Of a stretch of 64,000 nt of DNA, positions 8,425 through 17,543 are shown one piece after another; position 1 is the first letter of the stretch, and the number at the start of each line of letters is the position of its first letter. A program made the position numbers and the translations under genes. Origin of the DNA: Brevundimonas lenta (GTDB lineage: Bacteria > Pseudomonadota > Alphaproteobacteria > Caulobacterales > Caulobacteraceae); the NCBI RefSeq assembly GCF_014196335.1, contig NZ_JACIDM010000002.1:310001-374000 (forward strand). The letters run 5' to 3'. The notes beneath the pieces were generated by a model. That model was not told the origin of the DNA and ran no database searches. It worked only from the letters and a program-made list of their open reading frames with translations.

Positions 8425-9087
8425 TCAGGCCGTCAGTACGGCCTCAATGCCCGCGTAGTCGTCGACCACGTGGTGAGCACCGGCATCACGGAGACGGTCC
8501 GCGTGCCCCGCCCGGATGTGGCCGCCGGCGCAGAGGCCGATGACGGTCATGCCGGCGGCGACGCCGGCGCGGACGCCCGTGGGCGTGTCCTCGATGACGA
8601 GGGCGCGGGCCGGGTCGACGCCCATGGTCGCGGCGGCGTGAAGGAACAGGTCCGGGTGGGGCTTGCCGCGCGTGACGTGGACGGCGGCGCTGAAGATGGG
8701 GCCGTCGAAGGTCTGTGCGACGCCGAAGCGTTCGAGGCCCATCTCGATCCACGAGACCGGGCTGGAGGAGGCGATGCAGCGCCGCTCGTGGCGACCGGCG
8801 AGGAAGTCGACGAAGCCGGGCACCGGCTGCAGCTCGGTCGCGGCGCGCTCGTGGCAGCGGCGGGTCCACTCGCTGTCGATATGGGCGGGGCAGGGGCCGC
8901 CCAGCCGCTCCTCGATCAGCGGCACGCAGTCCAGCCAGCGCTTGCCCATGTAGATCGACAAGGCGTCGTCGAGGCTGGTGGGCAGGCCGGCCCCGGTGAG
9001 CACCTCCGCCATGATCCGGTTGTTCAGCAGTTCGCTGTCGGCGACGACGCCGTCGTAGTCGAAGACGATCAGGTCGTAGCGGCTCAC
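8425..9087 (-). CDS. HAD-family phosphatase (beta-phosphoglucomutase/GPH-like)
   Basis: Haloacid dehalogenase phosphohydrolase, 220 residues. Motif I is FDYDGVVADS (nucleophile D10, acid D12), motif II the Ser in ASSSPVSW, motif III lysine GKPHPD, and motif IV VIEDTPTGVRAG. The cap domain is the small alpha-helical C1 type. The substrate is unknown; sugar phosphates or phosphoglycolate are common for this subgroup. GTG 9087 is the start, overlapping the mazG stop (GTGA), so it is the last gene of a transporter-mazG-HAD operon. Confidence 0.88.
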   Translation of the reverse strand: MSRYDLIVFDYDGVVADSELLNNRIMAEVLTGAGLPTSLDDALSIYMGKRWLDCVPLIEERLGGPCPAHIDSEWTRRCHERAATELQPVPGFVDFLAGRHERRCIASSSPVSWIEMGLERFGVAQTFDGPIFSAAVHVTRGKPHPDLFLHAAATMGVDPARALVIEDTPTGVRAGVAAGMTVIGLCAGGHIRAGHADRLRDAGAHHVVDDYAGIEAVLTA

Positions 9088-9869
9088 GCGCGCTCCGCCG
9101 CCTTCGCCGCGTCCCACAGGCCGTCCATTTCGGCGAGATCCGACTGTTCCGGCGTGCGGCCGTCCTGCGCCAGGGCGGCCTCGATGAAGTGGAAGCGGCG
9201 GATGAATTTGGCGTTGGCGCCGCGAAGCGCGTCCTCGGGCTCGACGCCCAATTTGCGGGCGAGGTTGGCGAGGACGAACAGCAGGTCGCCCATTTCGTCC
9301 TTCGCCTTGTCCAGGTCTCCGGCGGCGATCTCGGCGCGGAGTTCGGCGACCTCCTCGACGAACTTGTCGAACACCTCGTCGGTGGAGGGCCAGTCGAAAC
9401 CGACGCGGGCGGCGCGTTTGGTCAGTTTGGCGGCGCGGGCGAGGGCGGGCAGGCCGACAGGGACGTCGTCGAGGACGCCGTGCTGTTCCTTGTCCTTGCG
9501 TTCGGCGGCCTTGATGTCCTCCCACCGCACCTTCTGGGCGGCGCCGTCGATCTTCGCGTCCTCTTCACCGAAGACGTGCGGGTGGCGGCGCTCCAGCTTG
9601 TCGGCGATGGCGTTGGCCACATCGTTGAAGACGAACAGCCCCTTCTCCTCGGCCATGCGGGCGTGGAAAACGACCTGGAACAGCAGGTCGCCGAGCTCGG
9701 ACTTCAGGTCGTCCATGTCGCCGCGCTCGATGGCGTCGGCGACCTCGTAGGCCTCTTCCAGCGTGTAGGGGGCGATGGTCTCGAAGGTCTGCTCGACGTC
9801 CCACGGGCAGCCGCCGACCGGAGCGCGGAGCTGCGCCATAATGGCGATGAGGCGGTCGACGGGGGTCAT
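9084..9869 (-). CDS. mazG: nucleoside triphosphate pyrophosphohydrolase MazG
   Basis: Hydrolyses (d)NTPs to NMP and pyrophosphate, clearing abnormal nucleotides. 261 residues with two MazG domains. The first carries CPWDVEQT and EEAYEVADAI...KSELGDLLFQVVFHA; the second carries the matching EEVAELRAE...DEMGDLLFVLANLAR, both with the EExxE/ExxD metal-binding pattern. ATG 9869 gives the canonical N-terminus (MTPVDRLIAIMAQLR). It overlaps both neighbours by four bases. Confidence 0.95.
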   Translation of the reverse strand: MTPVDRLIAIMAQLRAPVGGCPWDVEQTFETIAPYTLEEAYEVADAIERGDMDDLKSELGDLLFQVVFHARMAEEKGLFVFNDVANAIADKLERRHPHVFGEEDAKIDGAAQKVRWEDIKAAERKDKEQHGVLDDVPVGLPALARAAKLTKRAARVGFDWPSTDEVFDKFVEEVAELRAEIAAGDLDKAKDEMGDLLFVLANLARKLGVEPEDALRGANAKFIRRFHFIEAALAQDGRTPEQSDLAEMDGLWDAAKAAERA

Positions 9870-11257
9870 GCGGTTTCCGTGGCGACGCCGTCGCGGGCCT
9901 CGAGCTCGCGGCGGATCTCGTCGTGGCGCGCGGGCGTCAGGGGGTAGCCCTTGAGCACCAGGGCGGCGGCGGCGAGCAGCAGGCCGGGCAGGAGGATGAA
10001 GAGGACCTGCAGCGTCAGCAGCGAGGCCTCGCTGTTGCCCTCCGGCCCGGGCAGGGCGCGGAAGCCGACCCACTGCAGGATCAGATATGGGATCAGGGCG
10101 ACGACGTGGCCGATCTTGGTGGTGGCCGAGAGGATGGAGAACATCAGGCCGGTGCGGTCGACACCGGTCTCCAGCCGCACCTCATCGCCGGCGTCGGCCA
10201 TCATGGCGCGCAGCAGGAACAGGCCCGCGGCGTAGGGCAGACCGGCGATGAACATGACGATGGCGGTGATCATGAAGTTGCCGCCCGGAACCAGGGTCGC
10301 GCCGATGTAGAGGGCGGCGAAGATGATGCTGGCCGTGGCCAGGGCCTTGTCCTTGCCGATCCTGGTCGCGAGCCAGGCCCAGATGGGCGCGCCCACCAGG
10401 CCGGCCACGAAGTAGAACAGCATGAACAGCGACGCCTGGGTGTGGTCGTAGCCCTTGATCTGGCCGAAGAAGAAGAACAGCAGCGAGCCGGTGATGCCCG
10501 GCGCGACGCCCAGCAGCAGGTCGGCGAACAGCAGCTTGCGCACGGTCTTGCGGCTGAACAGGGCGAGGTAGGCCTTCGGCCCGCCATGCGGGGCGGCGCC
10601 GGCGTTGACCGGCTCGGGCACCACGAACATGGCCAGGCCGATGGTGACGGGCAGGGCGATCATGATGGCCCAGCCCATGATGCGGACGCCCTCGGCGTAG
10701 TCGCCGATGCCGGTCTTCACGACGACGGTCGGCAGGATCAGGATCAGGATCACGCCGATGATGTTGAACACCTGCCACCAGCCGTAGACGCGCGAGCGCT
10801 GGTCGTACTGGGGCGCCAGCACCGAGGCCCAGCCGAGCTGGCCCAGGGTGCCGACCGAGAAGCCGAGGTAGAGGACCAGCAGCCAGCCGAAGAGATAGGC
10901 GGCGCCGGCGCCGGGCTGGACCAGGACGAACATCATCAGGGCCGACAGCATCAGGATCGGCGTCGACAGGGCCATCCACGGGCGGTAGCGGCCCCATTTC
11001 GTCTTGGTGCGATCCATGCCCCAGCCGATGAAGGGGTCGAAGACGATGTCGATCAGACGCACGGCCATGAACACCGCGGCGACCACGCCCAGCTCCAGTC
11101 CCACGAAGGTGGCGTAGAACTCGGGCAGGGTGACCGGCAGGGCGACGCCGAAGGCCGCCAGCGGCAGGCAAGGGCCCGAGAAGGCGGCCAGCACGGCGTT
11201 GGAGCGGCGGGCGGGCGCCGGCGCGGCGGCCTGTTCGGTCTGTACGACGTCGGTCAT
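9866..11257 (-). CDS. MFS transporter, GPH (sugar:cation symporter) type
   Basis: Integral membrane carrier of 463 residues with about 12 predicted hydrophobic helices. The loop DPFIGWGMDRTKTKWGRYRP is diagnostic of the glycoside-pentoside-hexuronide:cation symporter family (MelB-like). Substrate unknown. ATG 11257 (MTDVVQTEQ) is preferred to the longer frame, whose first 47 residues are basic and unlike a transporter N-terminus. First gene of the minus-strand set with mazG and the HAD phosphatase; divergent from the M15 peptidase across about 140 bases. Confidence 0.88.
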   Translation of the reverse strand: MTDVVQTEQAAAPAPARRSNAVLAAFSGPCLPLAAFGVALPVTLPEFYATFVGLELGVVAAVFMAVRLIDIVFDPFIGWGMDRTKTKWGRYRPWMALSTPILMLSALMMFVLVQPGAGAAYLFGWLLVLYLGFSVGTLGQLGWASVLAPQYDQRSRVYGWWQVFNIIGVILILILPTVVVKTGIGDYAEGVRIMGWAIMIALPVTIGLAMFVVPEPVNAGAAPHGGPKAYLALFSRKTVRKLLFADLLLGVAPGITGSLLFFFFGQIKGYDHTQASLFMLFYFVAGLVGAPIWAWLATRIGKDKALATASIIFAALYIGATLVPGGNFMITAIVMFIAGLPYAAGLFLLRAMMADAGDEVRLETGVDRTGLMFSILSATTKIGHVVALIPYLILQWVGFRALPGPEGNSEASLLTLQVLFILLPGLLLAAAALVLKGYPLTPARHDEIRRELEARDGVATETA

Positions 11258-11400
11258 GGACGGGTCCGGAGCGCGGTCGTGAGTCGGCCGCAGCGTCACC
11301 ATGCCGCCTTTGCGCCTCGCGCGCGAGGCGTCGCGCAGTCGTGACCGGCAGGGCGCGAAGGCTCTTGCGGCGCACCCGGCAACGGGGTCACCCTGCACCC

Positions 11401-12285
11401 ATGCCGCTGCGTCATTTCCTGCTGTCGCTGAGCGCCTGCGCCGTTGCGTGGATGGCCGCGGGCGGGGCTATGGCGCAGACCGATGAGGGCGGGGCCGAGA
11501 TCTGCGACGCCGACGCAGTCGAATGGAGCGGCCCGGCCTATTCGAACGCCATCTCGCTGCACTCGCTGGTGTGGACCCCGTTCGGGACCGAGGAGTGGGG
11601 CTGGGAGACCTATGTCCCGCTGATGCAGAAGGAACTGAACACCAACTGCTCGCCGGACTCGCCGAAGTTCGCGCGCAAGCTCGCGGAGTTCCAGGCGGCG
11701 CATGCCCTGCCGCCTACCGGTTGGTTCGACCAGATCACCTTCCAGACCTTCCGCGGCATGTGGCAGGAGCGCCGGCCCTTCATCATGGGGCGGGTGCGGC
11801 AGGAGCCGTGTCCGGAGCCGCCGCCGCTGTACCAGCTGGGCTATCTGGTCGAGTCCGAGGAGCATGCGGACCGGCTGACGCGTCTGCTGCGGCGTGACGT
11901 GCTGGACGCCTATCGGGCGATGGTCGCCGCCGCCCGCGCCGAGGTGCCGGAAGTCGCGGCCAATCCGGAACTGCTGCAGATCTTTTCCGGCTTCCGGGAT
12001 CCGGCGGCCGACGCCGCCCGATGCGCCCAGCAAAACAACTGCGACGGCCTGCGACGGGCCACCTGTTCCGCCCACCGCACGGGCACGGCGGTCGACCTGT
12101 ATGTGGGCCAGGTGTTCGGCCTGGGAGTAGATAACACCTCGCCATCCAGCCGACTGTACATGAGCAAGACGCCGACCTATCGCTGGTTGGTCAGGAACGC
12201 CGGACGGTTCGGCTTCACGCCCTACGTCTATGAACCCTGGCACTGGGAGTGGATCAGTCCCACGGGAGGCTACGCCGGGCCATGA
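11401..12285 (+). CDS. secreted M15-type D-alanyl-D-alanine carboxypeptidase-like protein
   Basis: Likely periplasmic zinc peptidase acting on peptidoglycan peptides. 294 residues from ATG 11401, with a signal peptide (cleavage likely near GGAMA-Q, residue 25). The C-terminal domain has the VanY/M15 zinc signatures SAHRTGTAVDLY (H225, D232) and EPWHWEW (E278, H281). Residues about 60-110 (VPLMQKELNTNC, KLAEFQAAHALPPTGWFD) look like a peptidoglycan-binding repeat. Several cysteines suggest disulfides. The stop overlaps the next start (ATGA). Confidence 0.82.
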   Translation: MPLRHFLLSLSACAVAWMAAGGAMAQTDEGGAEICDADAVEWSGPAYSNAISLHSLVWTPFGTEEWGWETYVPLMQKELNTNCSPDSPKFARKLAEFQAAHALPPTGWFDQITFQTFRGMWQERRPFIMGRVRQEPCPEPPPLYQLGYLVESEEHADRLTRLLRRDVLDAYRAMVAAARAEVPEVAANPELLQIFSGFRDPAADAARCAQQNNCDGLRRATCSAHRTGTAVDLYVGQVFGLGVDNTSPSSRLYMSKTPTYRWLVRNAGRFGFTPYVYEPWHWEWISPTGGYAGP

Positions 12286-12773
12286 AGCGCGCGCTGACGA
12301 AGGGGGAGCGGGACCTGGCCATGGAGGCCTTCGGTTCGGCGCTGGCCCTGGAGTCGATCCGCTTCATGCCGTCGCCCTGGCCCTTCACGCGGGCCTTCGT
12401 GGCCGGACGCTGGTTCGGGCGGGACTGGATCGTGTGGCCGAAGAAGTCCCTGCCCGACGATTTCGATTTCTGCCCCCTGTGGCAGCAGGCGATCTTCATC
12501 CACGAACTGACGCACGTCTGGCAGGCCCAGCACGGGGTGAACCTGCTGACCGGCAAGCTGAAGGCCGGCGACCGGCCGGAGTCCTACGAGTACCCGATCG
12601 GCATGGACGTCGACTGGGGCAAGCTGAACATCGAGCAGCAGGCCATGATCGTACAGGACCGGTTCTACTGCACCCGCGGGATCGAGGTGAAGGCTGACAA
12701 GGCCTTCTACGACCGGGTGTGCCCGCTGAACCGACCGGCCGAGCTGGAAGCAGCGATGAGCCAGATCATCTAG
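12282..12773 (+). CDS. HELTH-motif protein, putative metallopeptidase ('vgr-related' type)
   Basis: 163 residues, no signal peptide. HELTHVWQAQHG (H74, E75, H78) is a gluzincin-like zinc motif, but I cannot identify the third ligand. The N-terminus MKRALTKGERDLA and the overall layout resemble small proteins labelled 'vgr-related' in sphingomonads and relatives; this is from memory, not a search. ATG 12282 overlaps the M15 gene's stop, so the two are probably co-translated. Function unknown. Confidence 0.72.
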   Translation: MKRALTKGERDLAMEAFGSALALESIRFMPSPWPFTRAFVAGRWFGRDWIVWPKKSLPDDFDFCPLWQQAIFIHELTHVWQAQHGVNLLTGKLKAGDRPESYEYPIGMDVDWGKLNIEQQAMIVQDRFYCTRGIEVKADKAFYDRVCPLNRPAELEAAMSQII

Positions 12774-12851
12774 GCTTGCCGGACGCGATCGTCGCTCCCA
12801 AATAAGCACCATGACTGTTGCGGAATGCGCCGCGACCCTGGAGCCCGCCTT

Positions 12852-13607
12852 ATGCGTCACCCCGCCATCTTCTTTGGACACGGTTCCCCGATGAACGCCC
12901 TCGGCGGCTCGCACGCGGATGCGTGGCGGGCGATCGGTGAAGCGGTCGGCAAGCCGAAAGGCGTGGTCATGGTGTCCGCGCACTGGGAGTCGAACGGCCT
13001 CGGCGTCACGGCGCAGGAGCGGCCGGAAACCATCCATGATTTCGGCGGCTTCCCGGCGGAACTGCATGCGATGCAATACCCTGCACCGGGCTCGCCCGAG
13101 CTGGCGGAGCGCGTTTCTGCGCTGACCGGGGCGACGCCGACGACGCAGTGGGGCCTGGATCACGGGACCTGGTCGGTGCTGGCCCATGTGTGGCCGGACG
13201 CCGACGTGCCGATCGTGCAGCTGTCGCTGAACCGGCGGCTGGATGCGCGCGGGCATTACGAGCTGGCCAGGGCGCTGCGGCCGCTGCGGGACGAGGGCGT
13301 GGTGATCGCCGGCTCAGGCGACTTCGTGCACAACCTGCGCACCTGGAAGCGAGCCGGGGGCGAGCCGTACGACTGGGCGACCGGCTTCAACGAGGCGGTG
13401 AAGGCGGCGCTGCTGCGCGGCGACGACGATGCCCTGATCGACTGGGTGGGTCTGGCCGAGGATGCGCAGCTGAGCGTGCCGACGGACGAGCACTATCTGC
13501 CGCTGCTGTACGTCGCCGCCCAGCGGATGCCGGGCGACGACGTGAGCTTCTTCAATGACGTCATCGAGGGCGGTTCGATCTCGATGACGGGCGTGCGGAT
13601 CGGCTGA
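12852..13607 (+). CDS. ygiD: LigB/YgiD-type extradiol dioxygenase (4,5-DOPA dioxygenase family)
   Basis: Class III extradiol ring-cleavage dioxygenase fold, 251 residues. Metal-site histidines lie in FFGHGSPMNA, SAHWESNG, LDHGTWSVLAH and GDFVHNLRTW. The real substrate of bacterial members is often unknown. ATG 12852 (MRHPAIFF) matches the family N-terminus; the frame opens 9 codons earlier. It is tail-to-tail with the DoxX gene with no gap (13607/13608). Confidence 0.88.
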   Translation: MRHPAIFFGHGSPMNALGGSHADAWRAIGEAVGKPKGVVMVSAHWESNGLGVTAQERPETIHDFGGFPAELHAMQYPAPGSPELAERVSALTGATPTTQWGLDHGTWSVLAHVWPDADVPIVQLSLNRRLDARGHYELARALRPLRDEGVVIAGSGDFVHNLRTWKRAGGEPYDWATGFNEAVKAALLRGDDDALIDWVGLAEDAQLSVPTDEHYLPLLYVAAQRMPGDDVSFFNDVIEGGSISMTGVRIG

Positions 13608-14000
13608 TCAGCGACGCTTCATGACGGCGTCGACCGACAGCGGGCCGGCGCCCGAGGCGACGAAGTACAGGAAGACGAAGCAGTAGAGTGCGATCGTCTC
13701 GCCGCCGTTGGCGATCGGGAACGGCCCCTGGGGCGCGTGGATCATCCAGTAGCCGACGGCGCAGAAGCCGGAGGCCAGGAAGGCGACCGGGCGCGTGAAC
13801 AGGCCGATCAGGAACAGTGTGCCGAGCACGAGCTCGAGCGGGCCGGACAGGCCGGCCAGGCTGAGGCCGGGAGGCGGTACGCCCTCGACGGCCGGGAAGC
13901 CCAGCACCTTGGCGGTGCCGTGGCAGACGAACAGAAGGCCAGTGACGATGCGCAGTACGCTGAGCAGCTGCGGCTGGTACTTTGAGAACCCGGTGAACAT
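13608..14000 (-). CDS. DoxX-family membrane protein
   Basis: 130 residues with four hydrophobic helices (LLSVLRIVTGLLFVCHG, ELVLGTLFLIGLFTRPVAF, others), the layout of DoxX/DoxD proteins. The HGTAKVLGF segment after helix 1 is typical. The biochemical role is poorly known; some members work with redox or thiol systems. ATG 14000 has a strong GGGAGG site 5 bases upstream, better than the in-frame ATG at 14015. Confidence 0.85.
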   Translation of the reverse strand: MFTGFSKYQPQLLSVLRIVTGLLFVCHGTAKVLGFPAVEGVPPPGLSLAGLSGPLELVLGTLFLIGLFTRPVAFLASGFCAVGYWMIHAPQGPFPIANGGETIALYCFVFLYFVASGAGPLSVDAVMKRR

Positions 14001-14063
14001 GGAACCCTCCCTCATAGGAGGGAGAACTGTGCGACCGAGTCGCGATCAGTTCAAAGCGGGGGC

Positions 14064-15617
14064 TCAGGCGGCCTTGTCGACCTCGACCATCTGCTGGATG
14101 GCGACATAGTCGGTCTTGCCCGTGCCGAGGACCGGCACCTCGCCCACGCGCATGATCTTTTTGGGCACCGCGAGCTCCGGCGCGCCGTGGCTGCGGGCCC
14201 ATTCGGCGAGGCGCGAGACGTCGGCGTCCTTGCGGTCGGTGACCAGCACCAGCTTCTCGCCCTTGCGGCTGTCGGGGATGGAGACGACGGCGTGGCGGGC
14301 GTCCGGCCATACGGCGCTGGCGAGGCCTTCGACGGCGGTCAGGCTGACCATTTCGCCGCCGATCTTGGCGAAGCGCTTCACCCGGCCGAGGATGGCGATG
14401 TAGCCGTCTTCATCCAGCGAGACGATGTCGCCGGTGTCGTGCCAGCCGTCCTTGAGCGGATCGATCGCCAGCGGATCTTCGGCCGAGAGATAGCCTTCCA
14501 TGACGTTCGGGCCGCGCAGGTAGAGGCGGCCGCCTTCGGCGATGCCCGGAACTTCTTCGATCTTCCAGTCCATGCCCGGCATGATCTGGCCGACGGTGCC
14601 CGGACGATTGCGCTCCGGGTGGTTCACCGCGACGACCGGCGCGGCTTCGGTGGCGCCGTAGCCTTCCAGAAGCTTGAGGCCGTGGAAGCGGGTGTTGAAC
14701 AGGTGGTGGGTCTCGTCGCGCACCTTCTCGGCGCCGGCGACGACGAATTCCAGGGTCGAGAAATCGTCCGGCCCGGCGACGCGGGCGTACTGGTTCAGGA
14801 AGGTGTCGGTGGCGAACAGGATCGACGCCTTTACCTGCGGCAGCAGCTCGACGATCTGCTTGGCGTGCAGCGGCGAAGGGTACTGGAACGCCTTCATGCC
14901 CTGCAGCAGGGGCAGCAGCACGCCGCCGGTCAGGCCGAAGCAGTGGAAGGTCGGCAGCGGGTTGAACATCACCCACTCCGGCTTCAGGTGGATGTGCTGG
15001 GCGACCTGGCGGCAGTTGGCGACCAGGTTCCACTGGCTGAGGACGACGCCCTTCGGCGCGCCGAAGCTGCCCGAGGTGAACAGCACCACGCCCGGCGACG
15101 ACGGCTCGGTTTTCACGCGGAAGCGTTTGGGCATCATGCCGGCCATCAGGCCGTAGAGCTTGTCCTGCAGACCGATGGTCTTGCGAACGTCGTCCAGCCA
15201 GACGACCTCGGCCACGGTTTCGATGTCGGCGATCAGGTCTTCCAGCTTGGCCTGCTGGATGAAGCGTTTCGCGGTCAGGACCTTCTTTACGCCCGCGGCC
15301 TTGATCGCCGCCTTGATGTTGGCTTCGCCGGCCGTGAAATTGATCATCACCGGGACGCGGCCGTGCGCATGCAGGCCGTAGAAGGTGACCACCACGCCCA
15401 TGCTGGACGGCAGCAGGATGCCGACGCGCTCGTTCAGCTCGGTCATCGCCGCGACCTTGCGGCCCAGTACGAAGGCGGCGCGGATCAGGCCCGTGTAGGT
15501 GAGGGGCTTGCGGTCCTGGTCTTCCAGGATCTCCTTGTCGCCGAACGTATCGCGAGCCGAGATCAGGGCGTCGAAGATCGTTTCCTCGCCGGCCTTGGTG
15601 TCCAGGGGTACGCGCAA
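14064..15617 (-). CDS. AMP-dependent acyl-activating enzyme (Aas/acyl-ACP synthetase-like)
   Basis: Adenylate-forming ligase that probably activates fatty acids to CoA or ACP thioesters. 517 residues. A3 P-loop LFTSGSFGAPKGVVLSQWNL, A5 LEGYGATEAAPVV, A7 WHDTGDIVSLDEDGY, hinge GRVKRFAKIGGEMVS and catalytic lysine near GTGKTDYV. The sequence resembles the ligase half of E. coli Aas, without the acyltransferase half. The likely start is TTG 15617, with GGAGGA 6 bases upstream; the nearby ATG is in another frame. Confidence 0.82.
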   Translation of the reverse strand: MRVPLDTKAGEETIFDALISARDTFGDKEILEDQDRKPLTYTGLIRAAFVLGRKVAAMTELNERVGILLPSSMGVVVTFYGLHAHGRVPVMINFTAGEANIKAAIKAAGVKKVLTAKRFIQQAKLEDLIADIETVAEVVWLDDVRKTIGLQDKLYGLMAGMMPKRFRVKTEPSSPGVVLFTSGSFGAPKGVVLSQWNLVANCRQVAQHIHLKPEWVMFNPLPTFHCFGLTGGVLLPLLQGMKAFQYPSPLHAKQIVELLPQVKASILFATDTFLNQYARVAGPDDFSTLEFVVAGAEKVRDETHHLFNTRFHGLKLLEGYGATEAAPVVAVNHPERNRPGTVGQIMPGMDWKIEEVPGIAEGGRLYLRGPNVMEGYLSAEDPLAIDPLKDGWHDTGDIVSLDEDGYIAILGRVKRFAKIGGEMVSLTAVEGLASAVWPDARHAVVSIPDSRKGEKLVLVTDRKDADVSRLAEWARSHGAPELAVPKKIMRVGEVPVLGTGKTDYVAIQQMVEVDKAA

Positions 15618-15789
15618 AAGACATCCTCCGTTCGGTCGCGTTGGCCGCGCCCGTGATTTGGGCGGCAAACTAGAGCGCGGCGTGACCCTTGAAAAGATGT
15701 GTTACCGGCCGTGAGGTTCCCGTTCGCCTTGCCTTCGACACGCGGAAAGACGACATACCCGGTTCCAGACGCCGGAGCCCGAGCCTGCC

Positions 15790-16752
15790 TTGGTCACGTT
15801 GATCGACACGCTGAAGAAGACGCCGGCCGAGCTGCGTCACCCTGAAAAGCAGAACCGCCCGGACTCCGTGGTGCTGAAAAAGCCCGACTGGCTGCGCGTG
15901 AAAGCGCCCGGCTCGGGCCAGTACAATGCGACGAAGGCGATCGTGAAGGAGAAGGGTCTCCACACGGTCTGCGAAGAGGCGGCCTGCCCGAACATCGGCG
16001 AGTGCTGGAGCCAGAAGCACGCCACCCTGATGATCATGGGCGACACCTGCACGCGGGCCTGCGCCTTCTGCAATGTGAAGACCGGCATGCCGGACCCGCT
16101 GGATCCGGAAGAGCCCGCCAAGGTCGGCCTGGCCGTCCAGCAGATGGGCCTGAATCACGTCGTCATCACTTCGGTGGACCGCGATGACGTGTCGGACGGC
16201 GGCGCGGCGCACTTCGCCGAGGTCGTGCGCCAGATCCGCATCCAGGCGCCAGACACCACGATCGAGATTCTGACGCCCGACTTCCTGCGCAAGGACGGCG
16301 CGGCCGAGGTGATGATCGACGCCACCCCGGACGTCTTCAACCACAACCTCGAGACCGTTCCGCGCCTGTATCTGAAGATCCGGCCCGGCGCCCGCTACTT
16401 CCACTCGCTGCGCCTGCTGCAGATGGTCAAGGAGCGCGACCCCAACCAGTTCACCAAGTCCGGCATCATGGTCGGCCTGGGCGAGACCAAGGAAGAGGTC
16501 ATGCAGGTGATGGACGACATGCGGTCCGCCGGCGTCGACTTCATCACCATCGGCCAGTACCTGCAGCCGACCCGCAAGCACGCGGCCATCGAGCGCTTCG
16601 TCACCCCGGAAGAGTTCAAGGCCTATGAGGCGATCGCCCGGGCCAAGGGCTTCCTGATGGTGTCGTCGTCGCCGCTGACGCGCAGTTCGCACCACGCCGG
16701 CGAGGACTTCGCCCGGCTGAAGGCGGCCCGCGAAGCCCAGAACCGCCGGTGA
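15790..16752 (+). CDS. lipA: lipoyl synthase LipA
   Basis: Radical-SAM enzyme inserting two sulfurs into octanoyl-lipoyl domains. 320 residues. Auxiliary cluster CX4CX5C at C61, C66 and C72 ([12 protein letters not shown]); radical SAM cluster CX3CX2C at C87, C91 and C94 (CTRACAFC). C-terminal RSSHHAGE is the conserved auxiliary-cluster serine segment. It starts at TTG 15790. The pdh genes in the same window encode lipoylated targets. Its stop overlaps the next gene's GTG. Confidence 0.96.
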   Translation: MVTLIDTLKKTPAELRHPEKQNRPDSVVLKKPDWLRVKAPGSGQYNATKAIVKEKGLHTVCEEAACPNIGECWSQKHATLMIMGDTCTRACAFCNVKTGMPDPLDPEEPAKVGLAVQQMGLNHVVITSVDRDDVSDGGAAHFAEVVRQIRIQAPDTTIEILTPDFLRKDGAAEVMIDATPDVFNHNLETVPRLYLKIRPGARYFHSLRLLQMVKERDPNQFTKSGIMVGLGETKEEVMQVMDDMRSAGVDFITIGQYLQPTRKHAAIERFVTPEEFKAYEAIARAKGFLMVSSSPLTRSSHHAGEDFARLKAAREAQNRR

Positions 16753-17075
16753 CCGGCGCGCCCGACCGTTCCAACGGTCGGAGCGTGTTGCGGGGACTGT
16801 TGTTCGTCGCCGGCCTGGTGCTGGCGGTGTTGAACGCGGTGATGCTTTTCATCTTCGCGACGCTGAACAGCCAGCCGGCGCATTCGGTGACGGGGCCTGC
16901 AACGGGATCGGGCGCTGCGCCGTTCTATGTCGCCCTGGCCGTTCTGGTGGTCCTGGCGGTGGTTTCGGTCGTGGCGTGGTTCAGAGGGCGGCGGACGCTT
17001 GCGGCCACGCTGGCTGCGGTACAGTTCATTCCGATCCTGCTGATTCTGTTATGGATCGCTTCCCAGACCCTCTGA
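16749..17075 (+). CDS. small membrane protein, 108 aa
   Basis: No family recognised. Three hydrophobic helices: about 15-37 ([20 protein letters not shown]), 60-79 ([19 protein letters not shown]) and 87-106. GTG 16749 overlaps the lipA stop by four bases, so it is probably translated with lipA. Coq10/RatA begins 12 bases after it. Confidence 0.75.
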   Translation: MTGAPDRSNGRSVLRGLLFVAGLVLAVLNAVMLFIFATLNSQPAHSVTGPATGSGAAPFYVALAVLVVLAVVSVVAWFRGRRTLAATLAAVQFIPILLILLWIASQTL

Positions 17076-17087
17076 GGCTCAGTCCGT

Positions 17088-17543
17088 TTGGCCGTCCATC
17101 GCGTCACGAAAATCCTGCCCTATCAGCCGGATCAGCTCGCCGAGCTGGTTGCGGACGTGAAGTCCTATCCGGAGTTCGTGCCCTGGGTGACGGGCATGCG
17201 GACCTGGAACCTGCGCGAGGAACGCCCCGGCATCTGCGTCGAGGACGCCGAGGCGTCGGTCGGCTTCTCGTTCCTGAAGGAGCGGTTCTCGACCTGGGTG
17301 CGGCATGACCGGAATGTTCCGAAGGTCGAGGTCGGCCTGCTGCGCGGGCCGTTCCATCACCTGAAGAACCGTTGGGAGTTCTTCCCCGATCCGGCGGGGA
17401 CGCGGATCGAGTTCATGATCGACTTCGCCTTCCGCTCGCGGCTGCTGGACGGAATGCTGCAGGCCAATTTCGACCGGGCGGTCGGCAAGCTGATGGCCTG
17501 TTTCGAGGCCCGGGCCGCAAAGCTGTACGGCCCGCAGGCGTGA
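17088..17543 (+). CDS. Coq10/RatA-type START-like protein
   Basis: 151-residue polyketide-cyclase/START-like protein of the Coq10/RatA family. In mitochondria and Alphaproteobacteria Coq10 binds ubiquinone; E. coli RatA was described as a ribosome anti-association toxin. Family segments: YPEFVPWVTGMR near the N-terminus and LLDGMLQANFDRAVGKLMACFEAR at the C-terminus (split here around the conserved helix). It starts at TTG 17088. It overlaps lhgO by four bases (GTGA), so a quinone-linked role fits the context. Confidence 0.88.
   Translation: MAVHRVTKILPYQPDQLAELVADVKSYPEFVPWVTGMRTWNLREERPGICVEDAEASVGFSFLKERFSTWVRHDRNVPKVEVGLLRGPFHHLKNRWEFFPDPAGTRIEFMIDFAFRSRLLDGMLQANFDRAVGKLMACFEARAAKLYGPQA

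Noticed and set aside
13608-14310. Longer minus-strand frame over the DoxX gene (to 14310)
   Set aside because: It is in another frame, Arg/Pro-rich and shadows both DoxX and the acyl-activating enzyme.
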